A stretch of DNA of 64,000 bases from Streptomyces sp. NBC_01283 (GCF_041435335.1 NZ_CP108430.1:5121001-5185000), one strand, 5' to 3'; positions 8,197 to 17,465 are shown, numbered from the stretch's first letter. Program-made: numbers and translations. The notes: generated by a model not told the origin, from the letters alone.

Positions 8197-11100
8197 GTGA
8201 GCAAGACCGTGCGGCCGGCGGCCGAGGGTACTGACCCGTTCGGCACGGCACGGCTCAGGCGGGGTGTCCTGGATGCCTGGGCGGCCAGCCCGGCCCGGTT
8301 CCGGGAGGACGCCAACGCCGAGGAGGACCTGGCCCTCGGCGGCTACCGGGACCGATTGATCGTCGAGCTCGCGCAGAACGCCGCTGATGCGGCAGCGAGG
8401 GCAGGCGCCCCCGGGCGGCTCTCCCTCACCCTCCGGGACGGCGTGCTCGCCGCCGCCAACAACGGCGCCCCCCTCGACGCCACCGGCGTCGAATCCCTCT
8501 CCACCCTCCGCGCCTCCGCCAAGCGGGAGGAGCAGAACAACGGCGCCGTCGGCCGCTTCGGCGTCGGCTTCGCCGCCGTGCTCGCCGTCTCGGACGAGCC
8601 CGCCGTCGTGGGGCGTACCGGCGGGGTCCGCTGGTCCCTGAGCGAGGCCCGTGAACTCGCCGCCGACACCGCCCGGTTCAGCCCGGGGCTCGGGGACGAG
8701 GTCCGGCGGCGCGACGGGCACGTGCCGCTGCTGCGGCTCCCCTTCGCCGCCGAAGGGACCGCCCCGGAGGGGTACGACACCGTCGTCATCCTGCCCCTGC
8801 GCGACGCCGCCGCCGAGGACCTCGTCCTGCGGCTGCTCGGTGACATCGATGACGCTCTTCTTCTTGCCCTTCCGGGGCTGGAGGAGGTTCTCGTCCAGGT
8901 CGGCGACAGCCCGGTCCGCATCCTCCGCCGTACCGCCGAACCCGGGTACGTGGACATCGAGGACAGCCGTGACGGCGCCACCCGCTGGCGCACCGTCAGC
9001 CGGCAGGGCTCCCTGGAGCAGGGCCTCCTCGCCGACCGGCCCGTCGAGGAGCGGCTGCGGCCCCACTGGTCCGTCACCTGGGCCGTCCCCACCGACCACG
9101 ATGGCGCCCCGCAAGCTCCCCGCAGCGCTCCCGTCCTGCACGCGCCCACCCCGAGTGACGAGCCGCTGGGCGTGCCCGCCCTGCTCATCGCCTCGTTCCC
9201 GCTCGACACGACCCGGCGGCACGCGGCGCCCGGGCCCCTCACCGACTTCCTCGTGCAGCGCGCGGCCGAGGCGTACGCCGAACTCCTCGCCGACTGGCGG
9301 CCCGTCGGCGAAGGCATCATCAGCCTTGTCCCCGGCCCGCTCGGCAAGAGCGAGCTCGACGGCGCGCTGCGCCAGGCCATCCTCGACCGGCTGCCGCGCA
9401 CCGCCTTCCTGCCGCCCGCGGTGGAGGCCGTCCCCCAAGAGGACCCCGACGTACCCGAGTGGGAGGTTCCCGTCGCGCTGCGTCCGCGTGACGCGGAGGT
9501 CGTGGAGGGCGCGGGCGCCGACACCGTACGGGTGCTCGCCGATGTCCTGCCGAGCCTGCTGCCCGCCGGCCTTGAGCGGCGTGCCGAGCTGCGCACTCTC
9601 GGTGTCGCCCGCGTGCCGCTGACCGAGGCGATCGACCGGCTGGCGGGGCTTGAGCGGGAGCCCGGCTGGTGGCACCGGCTGTACGACACCCTCGCCGGGG
9701 TCGACCCTGAGCGCCTCACCGGGCTTCCCGTGCCCCTGGCCGGAGGCACCTCCCAGGCTTTCGGCTCTGGGGGAGGGCGCACCACCATCGGGCCCCGCCA
9801 GGTGCTCCTGCCCGTCATCGGCGACGACAGCGACCCGGCGGCCCTCGTCCGCCTCGGCCTGAAGGTCGCGCACCCCGACGCCGTGCATCCCCTCCTGGAG
9901 AAGCTCGGCGCCCTGCCCGCCACGCCCCGCGCCGTCCTGACGACCCCGCAGGTCCGCGCCGCCGTCGCCGCGTCCCTCGACGACGACACGTGGGACGAGG
10001 ACGCGCTCGACGCCGAGGAGCTCGCGGACATCGTGCTCGCGCTCGTCCGTGACGCGAACCTGGCGCCCGGCGACGAGCCCTGGCTCGGTGCGCTCGCCCT
10101 CCCCGACGACGAGGACGGCGAGCTCGCTCCGGCCGGCGAACTCGTCTATCCCGGCAGCCCCTTCGCCCAGGTCATGCGCGAGGACGAACTCGCCACGGTG
10201 GACGCCGAGCTGGCCGAGCGCTGGGGCGAGCAGCCGTTGGCCGCCTGCGGTGTCCTCGCCACGTTCGCCCTGGTCCGCGCCACGGACGTCGTACTCGACC
10301 CCGATGAACTGGAGCCGCGCGAGGGTGACTTCGCGGAGCCCGACGACGCGGGTCTGCTGGACGCCGTCGACGTGTGGTGCGAGGACGTGCTCGACCGGCT
10401 GCCCGAGACTCCGGTGCCGCCCGTCGCGACCGAGATCACCGCCGTACGGGACCTGGATCTGGTCGACGAGGACTGCTGGCCGCAGGCCCTGGCCATGCTC
10501 TCGCGCCCGCCGCTGCGGGACGCGCTGACACAGCCGCTGCGGATTTTGCTGCCGGACGGCACGACGGAGAGCGTCCGGTCGTACACGGCGTGGTGGCTGC
10601 GCGGGAATCCAGTGCTCGGCGGTCGGCGTCCGGCCGGTCTCCGGGCCTCGGGCGGCGACCCGTTGCTCGAAGGGCTGTACGACGCCGCCGATGCATCGGG
10701 GTTCGACGACGAGCAGGTGCTTCGCGCGCTCGGCGTCCGCACGTCGGTCGCCGCCCTGCTGTCGGAGCCGGGTGGCGCGGCCGAGCTGCTCGACCGGCTC
10801 GCGGACCCGGGGAGGACCGTTTCGGCGGCCCAACTGCACGCGCTGTACGGGGCTCTGGCCGATCTGGACCCGGAGCAGGTGACGTTGCCGGACGAGGTGC
10901 GGGCCGTGGTGGACGGTGAGGTCGTGGTGGTCGACGTGGCGGACGCGGTCGTCGCCGACGCGCCCGACCTGCTGCCGCTGGCCGGGGGAGTGGCGCTGCT
11001 TCCGGTGGAGCCCCGCAGGGCGGGGGACCTGGCCGAGCTGTTCCAGGTGCGGAGGCTGAGCGAGACGGCTGCGGTGGAGCCCGCGGGGGAGGGCGAGGTG

Positions 11101-11364
11101 CATCCGGTGCCGGAAGCGGTGCGGATCCTGCTCGGTCCCTCGACCCCTCGGACGTACACCGAGTACGAGGAGCTGTTCGCCGGGGACGTCGAGCTGGACT
11201 GGCGCAGGACGCCGGACGGCACGGTCCACGCCGCCACCCTGGAGGGCGTGGCCGCCGGGCTCGCCTGGGCGGCGGGGCAGTGGCCGCGGCGCTTCGAGGT
11301 GGCGGCGCTGCTGGAGGATCCTTCCCGGACGGATGAGCTTGAGCGGGACCGCTGGTTCGACTGA
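8197..11364 (+). CDS. Sacsin/Hsp90-type GHKL ATPase, 1055 residues
   Basis: A large cytosolic protein with an N-terminal Bergerat-fold (GHKL) ATP-binding domain like that of sacsin and Hsp90. The N-box is VELAQNAADAA (residues 56-66) with the Mg-coordinating Asn61. Glycine motifs are ANNGAPL and VGRFGVGFAAVLAVSD. About 850 residues follow, rich in Asp, Glu and Leu, with no second domain I can name. Related proteins are conserved in Actinobacteria without an assigned function; a chaperone-like or signalling role is inference. The GTG start at 8197 follows GAGGGAGA. The GC bias makes long antisense frames opposite this gene, which I regard as shadows. Confidence 0.85.
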   Translation: MSKTVRPAAEGTDPFGTARLRRGVLDAWAASPARFREDANAEEDLALGGYRDRLIVELAQNAADAAARAGAPGRLSLTLRDGVLAAANNGAPLDATGVESLSTLRASAKREEQNNGAVGRFGVGFAAVLAVSDEPAVVGRTGGVRWSLSEARELAADTARFSPGLGDEVRRRDGHVPLLRLPFAAEGTAPEGYDTVVILPLRDAAAEDLVLRLLGDIDDALLLALPGLEEVLVQVGDSPVRILRRTAEPGYVDIEDSRDGATRWRTVSRQGSLEQGLLADRPVEERLRPHWSVTWAVPTDHDGAPQAPRSAPVLHAPTPSDEPLGVPALLIASFPLDTTRRHAAPGPLTDFLVQRAAEAYAELLADWRPVGEGIISLVPGPLGKSELDGALRQAILDRLPRTAFLPPAVEAVPQEDPDVPEWEVPVALRPRDAEVVEGAGADTVRVLADVLPSLLPAGLERRAELRTLGVARVPLTEAIDRLAGLEREPGWWHRLYDTLAGVDPERLTGLPVPLAGGTSQAFGSGGGRTTIGPRQVLLPVIGDDSDPAALVRLGLKVAHPDAVHPLLEKLGALPATPRAVLTTPQVRAAVAASLDDDTWDEDALDAEELADIVLALVRDANLAPGDEPWLGALALPDDEDGELAPAGELVYPGSPFAQVMREDELATVDAELAERWGEQPLAACGVLATFALVRATDVVLDPDELEPREGDFAEPDDAGLLDAVDVWCEDVLDRLPETPVPPVATEITAVRDLDLVDEDCWPQALAMLSRPPLRDALTQPLRILLPDGTTESVRSYTAWWLRGNPVLGGRRPAGLRASGGDPLLEGLYDAADASGFDDEQVLRALGVRTSVAALLSEPGGAAELLDRLADPGRTVSAAQLHALYGALADLDPEQVTLPDEVRAVVDGEVVVVDVADAVVADAPDLLPLAGGVALLPVEPRRAGDLAELFQVRRLSETAAVEPAGEGEVHPVPEAVRILLGPSTPRTYTEYEELFAGDVELDWRRTPDGTVHAATLEGVAAGLAWAAGQWPRRFEVAALLEDPSRTDELERDRWFD

Positions 11365-11775
11365 GGCGGGTGCGGGTGCGGGTGCGGGTGCGGGTTCGTC
11401 TGCGTCTGCGGGTGCGTGGGGGTTGGCCGCGCAGTTCCTCGCGCCCCTGGGGCCTGGGCCGCTGGTTCGTCTGCGGGGGCGTTGTGGCTGAGCGCGCAGT
11501 TCCTCGCGCCCCTTCCGGGCCCGGATCCCGCCTGAGTCGTCTCGTCTGCGGGTGTGTGGGGGCTTGGCGCGCCGTTCCTCGCGCCCCTTTGGGGCCCTCC
11601 CGGCAGGCGGCGGGATCTCGTACGCCAGGAACCGGTCACGAAATCTTCACTTGGCGTACAACCAGGCGCCCAGGTCGTGAGTCTGATCTTGCGAGTCAAC
11701 AGACTCCTAGATCACCGGGACCCGCGTGACAGCCCCCAATGCACCGCGGAGCCCCCTTCCCAACTGGGGAAACAC
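11365..11775. repeat. Spacer with GCGGGT hexamer run and three copies of a dispersed Streptomyces element
   Basis: The 411-bp gap begins with five GCGGGT hexamers (11366-11395). Three degenerate units of about 50 bp follow, ending at 11448, 11513 and 11588. Each runs from TCGTCTGCGG to a core like GCGCAGTTCCTCGCGCCCC. The same element, reversed, is at 29117-29160. Nearer the next gene, an inverted repeat GAGTCTG (11679-11685) and CAGACTC (11700-11706) may be an operator for the secreted protein. No coding signal is seen. Confidence 0.7.
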
Positions 11776-12612
11776 ATGCGCATTCGTGCCACCGTGGCCG
11801 CACTGACCGGCACCCTGGCTCTGTCCGCACTCGTCGTGCCGGCCGCCCAGGCCGCCGACGGCCCGTCGTCCACCCCCCGTCTCGCCGCGAAGGCCGAGCA
11901 GGCCGTGCCGGGTGCGAACGAGGGCGACACCGAGATCACGAAGGTCACCGTCAACGGCGGCAAGGACGTCGTGGTCGGCACCAGCAACAAGGTGACGTTC
12001 AGTGTGGCCGTCACGGCCACCGACCCTGAGGGCATAGGCGCCGGCAGCGCCTTCCTCTACCACGGCGGCAGCGTCGACACCGCTGACGGCGTCCTGGCGC
12101 CGGACGACTTCGACGGCAAGTGCACGGTCGTCAACGCCACCACCTCGACCTGCACCGTCACGGTCGTCGCCGACCCGAAGGCGGACCTCTACAACGGCCT
12201 GGCCGGGTCGGGCTGGAAGGTCTACGCCGTCGCGGGCGCGAACGACGGGGACTCGGCCACGAACGAGGCGTACAAGTCGGACGCCAACGTCCAGCGCTAC
12301 GCCCGCCTCACCACCAACGCCTCCCCCGAGCCCATCAAGAAGGGCAAGACCCTCACGGTCACCGGCGCCCTGACCCGCGCCAACTGGGACACCTCGAAGT
12401 ACGCGGGCTACACCCAGCAGCCCGTGAAGCTCCAGTACAAGAAGAAGGGTGCGACCTCCTACTCCACCCTCAAGACCGTCACGTCCGACTCCAAGGGCAA
12501 CCTGAAGACGACCGTGAAGGCCTCCGCGGACGGCTACTTCCGCTACGTCTTCGCCGGTACCTCCACCACCCCGGCCGTGACCTCGACCAGCGACTTCGTC
12601 GACGTCAACTAA
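11776..12612 (+). CDS. Secreted protein with Ig-like C-terminal domain
   Basis: A 278-residue exported protein. Residues 1-27 form a Sec signal peptide (basic RIR, hydrophobic core, AQA-AD cleavage site). The mature N-terminal half contains VTVNGGKDVVVGTSNKV and one Cys pair (GKCTVVN, STCTVTV). The C-terminal 100 residues look like a beta-sandwich (LTTNASPEPIKKGKTLTVTG to the end), as in many Streptomyces surface proteins. It may belong to the DUF5707-type group, but I am not sure of that. The ATG at 11776 has GGGGAAA six bases upstream. It converges on the P-type ATPase gene with an 18-bp gap. Confidence 0.8.
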   Translation: MRIRATVAALTGTLALSALVVPAAQAADGPSSTPRLAAKAEQAVPGANEGDTEITKVTVNGGKDVVVGTSNKVTFSVAVTATDPEGIGAGSAFLYHGGSVDTADGVLAPDDFDGKCTVVNATTSTCTVTVVADPKADLYNGLAGSGWKVYAVAGANDGDSATNEAYKSDANVQRYARLTTNASPEPIKKGKTLTVTGALTRANWDTSKYAGYTQQPVKLQYKKKGATSYSTLKTVTSDSKGNLKTTVKASADGYFRYVFAGTSTTPAVTSTSDFVDVN

Positions 12613-12630
12613 CACCCGAGCAGTAACCGG

Positions 12631-15033
12631 CTACGCCGGAAAGCGGCGGTCCACCCAGCGGTAGATGACCTCGATGACCAGTGAGGCCACCGCCGCGATC
12701 GCGACCGCCGCCCACGGCATCGTCGTGCCCACCAGCTTCAGCTGGAAGAAGTCCTGGAGCCACGGCACGGTCAGCACCAGCAGGAAGCCGAGACCCATCG
12801 CGCCGATCAGCCCGAGCCGCCACCACGTGTAGGGGCGGGCGATGATCGCGAGGACCCACATGGCGATCAGGAACAGCGCCAGCGTGGCCGCGCTGGTCTC
12901 GGCTTCCCGCGCTCCCGCGCCCGCGTAGTGGTGCCGTGCCAGGAGGTATGTGCAGAAGGTGGCGATGCCCGCGACGACGCCGCCCGGGATCGCGTACCGC
13001 ATGACCCTTCGTACGAAGTGGGGCTTCGCCCGCTCCTTGTTGGGCGCCAGAGCGAGGAAGAACGCCGGGACGCCGATCGTCAATGTCGAGAGCAGCGTCA
13101 AGTGGCGCGGCAGGAACAAGTACTCCACCTGCGAGCAGACCACCAGCAGCGCGATGATCACCGAGTAGACCGTCTTCACCAGGAACAGCGTCGCTACCCG
13201 CGTGATGTTGCCGATGACCCGGCGGCCCTCCGCGACCACCGAGGGCAGCGTCGCGAAGCTGTTGTTCAGGAGGACGATCTGGGCGACCGCCCGCGTCGCC
13301 TCCGAGCCCGAGCCCATCGAGACGCCGATGTCGGCGTCCTTCAGGGCGAGGACGTCGTTCACGCCGTCGCCCGTCATCGCGACCGTGTGCCCGCGTGACT
13401 GCAGGGCGCCCACCATGTCGCGCTTCTGCTGCGGGGTGACCCGGCCGAAGACGGAGTTGGCGTCCAGGGCCTCGGCCATCTCGCCCTGTTCGGTGGGGAG
13501 CTTGCGCGCGTCCACGGTGTTCTCCGCGCCCGGCAGGCCCAGCTTGCCCGCCACCGCGCCCACCGAGACCGCGTTGTCGCCGGAGATGACCTTGGCGCTG
13601 ACGTCCTGCTCCTCGAAGTACCGCAGGGTGTCGGCGGCGTCCGGGCGCAGCCGCTGCTCCAGGACGACCAGGGCGGTGGCGTCGGCCCCTGCGGCCACGT
13701 CCGGGTCGTCGAGTTCACCGGCGGCGCGGGCCAGGAGCAGGACGCGCAGGCCTTGCTGGTTGAGGTCCTCGATCTCGGCGAGGGACGGGTCGCCGTCGGG
13801 CAGGAGCACGTCCGGGGCGCCGAGCAGCCACGTCGAGTTGTCGCCGTCGCCCTCGCTGAAGGATGCGCCGCTGTACTTGCGGGCCGAGGAGAAGGGCAGC
13901 GACTCCGTGCAGCGCCACTCCTCGCTGTCGGGATAGGAGTCGATGATCGCCTGGAGCGACGCGTTCGGCCGCGGGTCGGACTCGCCCAGGGCGCCGAGGA
14001 CCTTGCGTACGTACGCCTCGTCCGTGCCGCCGAGGGGGCGCAGCTCGGTGACGTCCATGCCGCCCTCGGTGAGGGTGCCGGTCTTGTCGAGGCAGACGGT
14101 GTCGACGCGGGCGAGCCCCTCGATCGCGGGGAGTTCCTGGACGAGGCACTGCTGGCGGCCCAGGCGGATCACGCCGATCGCGAAGGCGACCGACGTGAGG
14201 AGCACGAGCCCCTCCGGGATCATGGGGACGATGCCGCCCACGGTGTAGGCGATGGACTCCTTGAAGTTGTCGTCCTTGACGACGAGCTGGCTGATGACGA
14301 GGCCGATCGAGGTCGGGATCATCAGCCACGTCACGTACTTGAGGATCGTGGAGATGCCGTTGCGCAGCTCGGAGTGGACGAGCGTGAAGCGGCTCGCCTC
14401 CTCGGCGAGCTGTGCCGCGTACGCCTCGCGGCCGACCTTCGTCGCGGTGAACGCGCCGCCGCCCGCGACCACGAAGGAGCCCGACATCATCCGGTCGCCG
14501 GGCTTCTTGATGACCGGGTCGGCCTCACCGGTCAGGAGCGACTCGTCGACCTCCAGGCTCTCGGTCTCGACGGCCTCGCCGTCCACGACGATCTTGTCGC
14601 CGGGGCCGAGCTCCACGAGGTCGCCGAGGACGATCTCGGAGGTGGAGATCTCGGCGGCCCTGCCGTCGCGCCGCACGGTGGGTTTGGCCTCGCCGATGAC
14701 CGCGAGCCCGTCCAGGGTCTTCTTGGCGCGCAGCTCCTGGATGATGCCGATGCCCGTGTTGGCGATGATGACGAAGCCGAAGAGGGAGTCCTGGATCGGC
14801 GCGACGAAGAGCATGATCACCCAGAGCACGCCGATGATCGCGTTGAAGCGGGTGAAGACGTTCGCCCGGACGATCTCGGCGGTGGACCGGGAACTGCGGA
14901 CGGGTACGTCGTTGACCTCGCCGCGCGCGACCCGCTCGGCGACCTCGGCGGCCGTCAGACCCGTCGCGCGTCCGGCGGGCGGTGCCGCCGGGTGGACCGG
15001 ATCGAGCTCGGCGCCCGCGTCGATATGCGTCAT
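12631..15033 (-). CDS. CtpE-like cation-transporting P-type ATPase
   Basis: An 800-residue P-type ATPase. The actuator loop is LTGEADP (TGE at 168-170), the membrane motif PEGL is at 273-276, and the phosphorylation motif DKTGT is at 316-320. The hinge is TGDGVNDVLALKDADIG, and C-terminal membrane helices end the protein. The sequence closely follows my memory of mycobacterial CtpE, including VRANVFTR and CLVQELPAIEGLARVD; CtpE is reported to import Ca2+. Ca2+ transport here is inference. The start is at ATG 15033. It is transcribed alone, convergent with the secreted protein gene. Confidence 0.88.
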   Translation of the reverse strand: MTHIDAGAELDPVHPAAPPAGRATGLTAAEVAERVARGEVNDVPVRSSRSTAEIVRANVFTRFNAIIGVLWVIMLFVAPIQDSLFGFVIIANTGIGIIQELRAKKTLDGLAVIGEAKPTVRRDGRAAEISTSEIVLGDLVELGPGDKIVVDGEAVETESLEVDESLLTGEADPVIKKPGDRMMSGSFVVAGGGAFTATKVGREAYAAQLAEEASRFTLVHSELRNGISTILKYVTWLMIPTSIGLVISQLVVKDDNFKESIAYTVGGIVPMIPEGLVLLTSVAFAIGVIRLGRQQCLVQELPAIEGLARVDTVCLDKTGTLTEGGMDVTELRPLGGTDEAYVRKVLGALGESDPRPNASLQAIIDSYPDSEEWRCTESLPFSSARKYSGASFSEGDGDNSTWLLGAPDVLLPDGDPSLAEIEDLNQQGLRVLLLARAAGELDDPDVAAGADATALVVLEQRLRPDAADTLRYFEEQDVSAKVISGDNAVSVGAVAGKLGLPGAENTVDARKLPTEQGEMAEALDANSVFGRVTPQQKRDMVGALQSRGHTVAMTGDGVNDVLALKDADIGVSMGSGSEATRAVAQIVLLNNSFATLPSVVAEGRRVIGNITRVATLFLVKTVYSVIIALLVVCSQVEYLFLPRHLTLLSTLTIGVPAFFLALAPNKERAKPHFVRRVMRYAIPGGVVAGIATFCTYLLARHHYAGAGAREAETSAATLALFLIAMWVLAIIARPYTWWRLGLIGAMGLGFLLVLTVPWLQDFFQLKLVGTTMPWAAVAIAAVASLVIEVIYRWVDRRFPA

Positions 15034-15167
15034 GGCATCGACGGTACGGGCGGTATGGGGGGTTCACCCCTTGAGCGGCCCAAAGATCCGACCACGGTAG
15101 GACACGGACAGTCCCGTGGTTGTACGCGCGACCGCCCGGGGTGCGGGGTAGCCCACCCGGGGACGGG

Positions 15168-15443
15168 TTACTCCGCGGCCGTCGCCGCCTTGCGCTCCGC
15201 GTCCCGCTTGATCGCCGCGTCGCGGCCCCGCACGTACCAGATGCCGATCAGGCCGAGGCCCGCGCCGGCCAGGCAGGTCCACACCCACCAGGTGGCGTCG
15301 CGGTCGTCGAACCAGCCGTAGAACGGCAGCTGCACCAGGAAGAGGACGAACCAGAGGATCGTGCCCCCCGTGATCGTGGCGACGACGGGGCCCTCCAGGG
15401 GCTCCGGCGCGTCGTGCTTGGGGGTCCACTTCTCCATGGGCAC
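15168..15443 (-). CDS. DUF2530-type small membrane protein
   Basis: A 91-residue protein with two membrane helices (about residues 22-44 and 52-70) and a basic, alanine-rich tail. The N-terminal block KHDAPEPLEGPVVATI and the segment WFDDRDATWWVWTC fit the actinobacterial DUF2530 family, function unknown. The first start is GTG 15443; an ATG two codons later (15437) is equally possible because neither has a clear ribosome site. It lies upstream of the P-type ATPase gene on the same strand, 134 bp away. Confidence 0.75.
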   Translation of the reverse strand: MPMEKWTPKHDAPEPLEGPVVATITGGTILWFVLFLVQLPFYGWFDDRDATWWVWTCLAGAGLGLIGIWYVRGRDAAIKRDAERKAATAAE

Positions 15444-15514
15444 AGTTTACGAGTAGCCGGGGCGGGCCCCCGAGGGGGCCGCCGCGCCTTGGAACCACAA
15501 GGGTCTACGCGCGG

Positions 15515-15640
15515 AGATAGCGAATTCCCCCTCATGTATTCATACTGAAACGGCTCGTTAATGGCTGGTTGTTTTCGTAAGAACAAACAAATCGATCATT
15601 ACTCGCCGCTTAACGATCTTCCCCTTCTCTGAGTTCACGA
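15515..15640 (+). promoter_or_regulatory. AT-rich leader of the purine permease with candidate operator
   Basis: This stretch is far lower in GC than its surroundings. It holds an imperfect 18-bp palindrome TTGTTTTCGTAAGAACAA (15569-15586), with AAATCGATCATTA just downstream. It probably carries the promoter and a binding site for a purine-responsive regulator. I could not match it to a known purine riboswitch. Confidence 0.4.
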
Positions 15641-15648
15641 GGTCCCGC

Positions 15649-17097
15649 ATGCCTTCCTCGGCCACAGCTCCGGTCGACGCCAGCAAAGAGCCGCCGAAGC
15701 CCCCGCAAGGTGGCATCGACGGCTACTTCAAGATCACCGAACGGGGCTCGACGCTCGTCCGAGAGGTCCGCGGCGGCTTCGCCACCTTCTTCGCGATGGC
15801 CTACATCATCGTGCTGAACCCGATCATCCTGGGCAGCGCGAAGGACATGTACGGGCACCAGCTCGACAACGGCCAGCTGGTGACCGCGACCGCCCTGGTC
15901 GCCGCCTTCACCACGCTGCTCATGGGCGTCATCGGCAACGTCCCGATCGCGCTCGCCGCCGGTCTCGGCGTGAACACCGTGGTCGCCCTCCAGCTCGCGC
16001 CCCGCATGTCGTGGCCCGACGCGATGGGCATGGTCGTCCTGGCGGGCTTCGTCGTGATGCTCCTCGTGGCGACCGGCCTGCGGGAGCGCGTGATGAGCGC
16101 GGTGCCGCTCGGCCTGCGCAAGGGCATCGCGATCGGTATCGGCCTCTTCATCATGCTGATCGGCCTCGTCGACGCGGGCTTCGTCTCGCGCATCCCGGAC
16201 GCCGCGCACACCACGGTCCCGCTGCAGCTCGGCGGCGACGGCCACCTCAACGGCTGGCCCGTCCTCGTCTTCGTGCTCGGCGCGCTGCTCACGCTCTGCC
16301 TGCTCGTGCGCAAGGTGCCCGGCGCGATCCTCATCAGCATCGTCGTCATGACGATCGTCGCGATGATCATCAACGCGGTCGCGGACGTCCCGTCCTGGGG
16401 CCTGACGACGCCCGAGTGGCCCGGCAACCCGGTCGCGACGCCCGACTTCGGTCTGGTCGGTCAGTTCAGCCTGTTCGGCGGCTTCGAGAAGGTCGGCCTG
16501 CTGACCGGCATCCTCTTCGTCTTCACCGTGCTGCTGTCCTGCTTCTTCGACGCCATGGGCACGATCATGGGCATCGGCGACGAGGCCAAGCTGACCGACT
16601 CCAAGGGCAACATGCCCGGCATGAACAAGGTCCTGTTCGTCGACGGCATCGCGGTCGCCGCGGGCGGCGCCTCGTCCTCCTCGGCCACCACCTGCTTCGT
16701 GGAGTCCACGGCGGGCGTCGGCGAAGGCGCCCGTACGGGCTTCGCCAACATCGTCACCGGCGGTCTCTTCGCGGTGGCGCTCTTCCTCACGCCCATCGCC
16801 ACGATGGTGCCGTCCCAGGCGGCCACGCCCGCGCTGCTCGCGGTCGGCTTCCTGATCCTGTCCGGCTCGATCACCCAGATCGACTGGGCCGACTTCACCA
16901 TCGCGATCCCGGCGTTCCTGACGATGATGATGATGCCGTTCACGTACTCGATCACGAACGGCATCGGCATCGGCTTCATCAGCTTCACCGTGCTGCGCCT
17001 CGCATCGGGCCGCGGCCGTGAGGTGCCGATCGCGATGTACGTCGTCTCGGCCGTCTTCGCCTTCTACTACCTGATGCCGGCCCTGGGCCTCACGTAA
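15649..17097 (+). CDS. NCS2/AzgA-like purine permease
   Basis: A 482-residue membrane transporter of the nucleobase:cation symporter-2 AzgA branch, expected to import adenine, guanine or hypoxanthine with protons. Family signatures are FATFFAMAYIIVLNPIILG near residues 44-62, GLGVNTVVALQLAP, and the late SSATTCFVESTAGVGEGARTG block in the substrate-binding region. About 12-14 membrane segments are predictable from hydrophobicity. The ATG at 15649 follows CGAGG. A 13-bp stem just after the stop serves as terminator. Confidence 0.92.
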   Translation: MPSSATAPVDASKEPPKPPQGGIDGYFKITERGSTLVREVRGGFATFFAMAYIIVLNPIILGSAKDMYGHQLDNGQLVTATALVAAFTTLLMGVIGNVPIALAAGLGVNTVVALQLAPRMSWPDAMGMVVLAGFVVMLLVATGLRERVMSAVPLGLRKGIAIGIGLFIMLIGLVDAGFVSRIPDAAHTTVPLQLGGDGHLNGWPVLVFVLGALLTLCLLVRKVPGAILISIVVMTIVAMIINAVADVPSWGLTTPEWPGNPVATPDFGLVGQFSLFGGFEKVGLLTGILFVFTVLLSCFFDAMGTIMGIGDEAKLTDSKGNMPGMNKVLFVDGIAVAAGGASSSSATTCFVESTAGVGEGARTGFANIVTGGLFAVALFLTPIATMVPSQAATPALLAVGFLILSGSITQIDWADFTIAIPAFLTMMMMPFTYSITNGIGIGFISFTVLRLASGRGREVPIAMYVVSAVFAFYYLMPALGLT

Positions 17098-17124
17098 CGG
17101 CGAGAGCGGGTTTCGCGTCAGTGC

Positions 17125-17154
17125 CTACGGGGCGGCCATCAGGCCGCCCCGTAG
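17125..17154. terminator. Convergent terminator hairpin
   Basis: Perfect 13-bp stem CTACGGGGCGGCC (17125-17137) and its complement (17142-17154) with an ATCA loop, followed by AACTTTT in the permease direction. The loop and right arm contain the stop and last codons of the opposing ribbon-helix-helix gene, so one sequence is both coding and terminator. Confidence 0.85.
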
Positions 17155-17321
17155 AACTTTTCCGTCTCCTCGACGGCGCTCTGGAAGCGCTCGTCGAAGT
17201 CATTGCGGATGAGTGTCCCGGCGACGTAGTCCTGGACGCTCATTCCCCTCTTGGCGGCGTGCTGCTTGAGCCGGTCGAGCAGCTCACCGTCTATCCGCAG
17301 GCTGAGCACTGTCGATCCCAT
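17139..17321 (-). CDS. Ribbon-helix-helix (CopG-like) small protein
   Basis: A 60-residue protein reading MGSTVLSLRIDGELLDRLK at its N-terminus: a beta strand followed by two helices (KQHAAKRGMSVQDYV), typical of RHH DNA-binding proteins. It has an acidic C-terminal tail (DFDERFQSAVEETEKFYG). It may be a stand-alone regulator or an antitoxin relic, but no toxin gene is adjacent. A GTG at 17342 would add seven residues. Its last codons form one arm of the permease terminator. Confidence 0.75.
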   Translation of the reverse strand: MGSTVLSLRIDGELLDRLKQHAAKRGMSVQDYVAGTLIRNDFDERFQSAVEETEKFYGAA

Positions 17322-17440
17322 GGGTGACAGGGTCGCCGCCACGCCGCGGGCCGTGTCTCACTTTCCGAAGCCACCTCACTCATATGGGTGACTAAAGGGT
17401 TCTGTGACCCGAGATGCGGGAATCCAGGTGGTCTTTAGCT

Positions 17441-17458
17441 AGAGTAATGAGTTACTCT
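17441..17458. promoter_or_regulatory. MarR operator
   Basis: A perfect inverted repeat, AGAGTAA (17441-17447) and TTACTCT (17452-17458), with a TGAG centre. It ends 7 bp before the ATG of the MarR gene, where no Shine-Dalgarno is seen. TAGAGT inside it could be a -10 box, so the transcript may have a very short leader and be autorepressed. Confidence 0.65.
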
Positions 17459-17465
17459 AACGAAC

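Noticed and set aside
7372..11229. 1285-codon frame antisense to the sacsin-like gene
   Set aside because: Composition is the mirror image of the real gene, there is no start signal, and the protein resembles no family. It is a GC-bias shadow.
8197..11364. Sacsin-like ATPase as part of a phage-defence island
   Set aside because: Neighbours are ordinary core genes with no nuclease or other defence partner, so I do not claim a defence system.
11366..11395. GCGGGT run as a CRISPR-like or origin repeat
   Set aside because: Six-bp units without spacers; no cas genes and no DnaA boxes seen.
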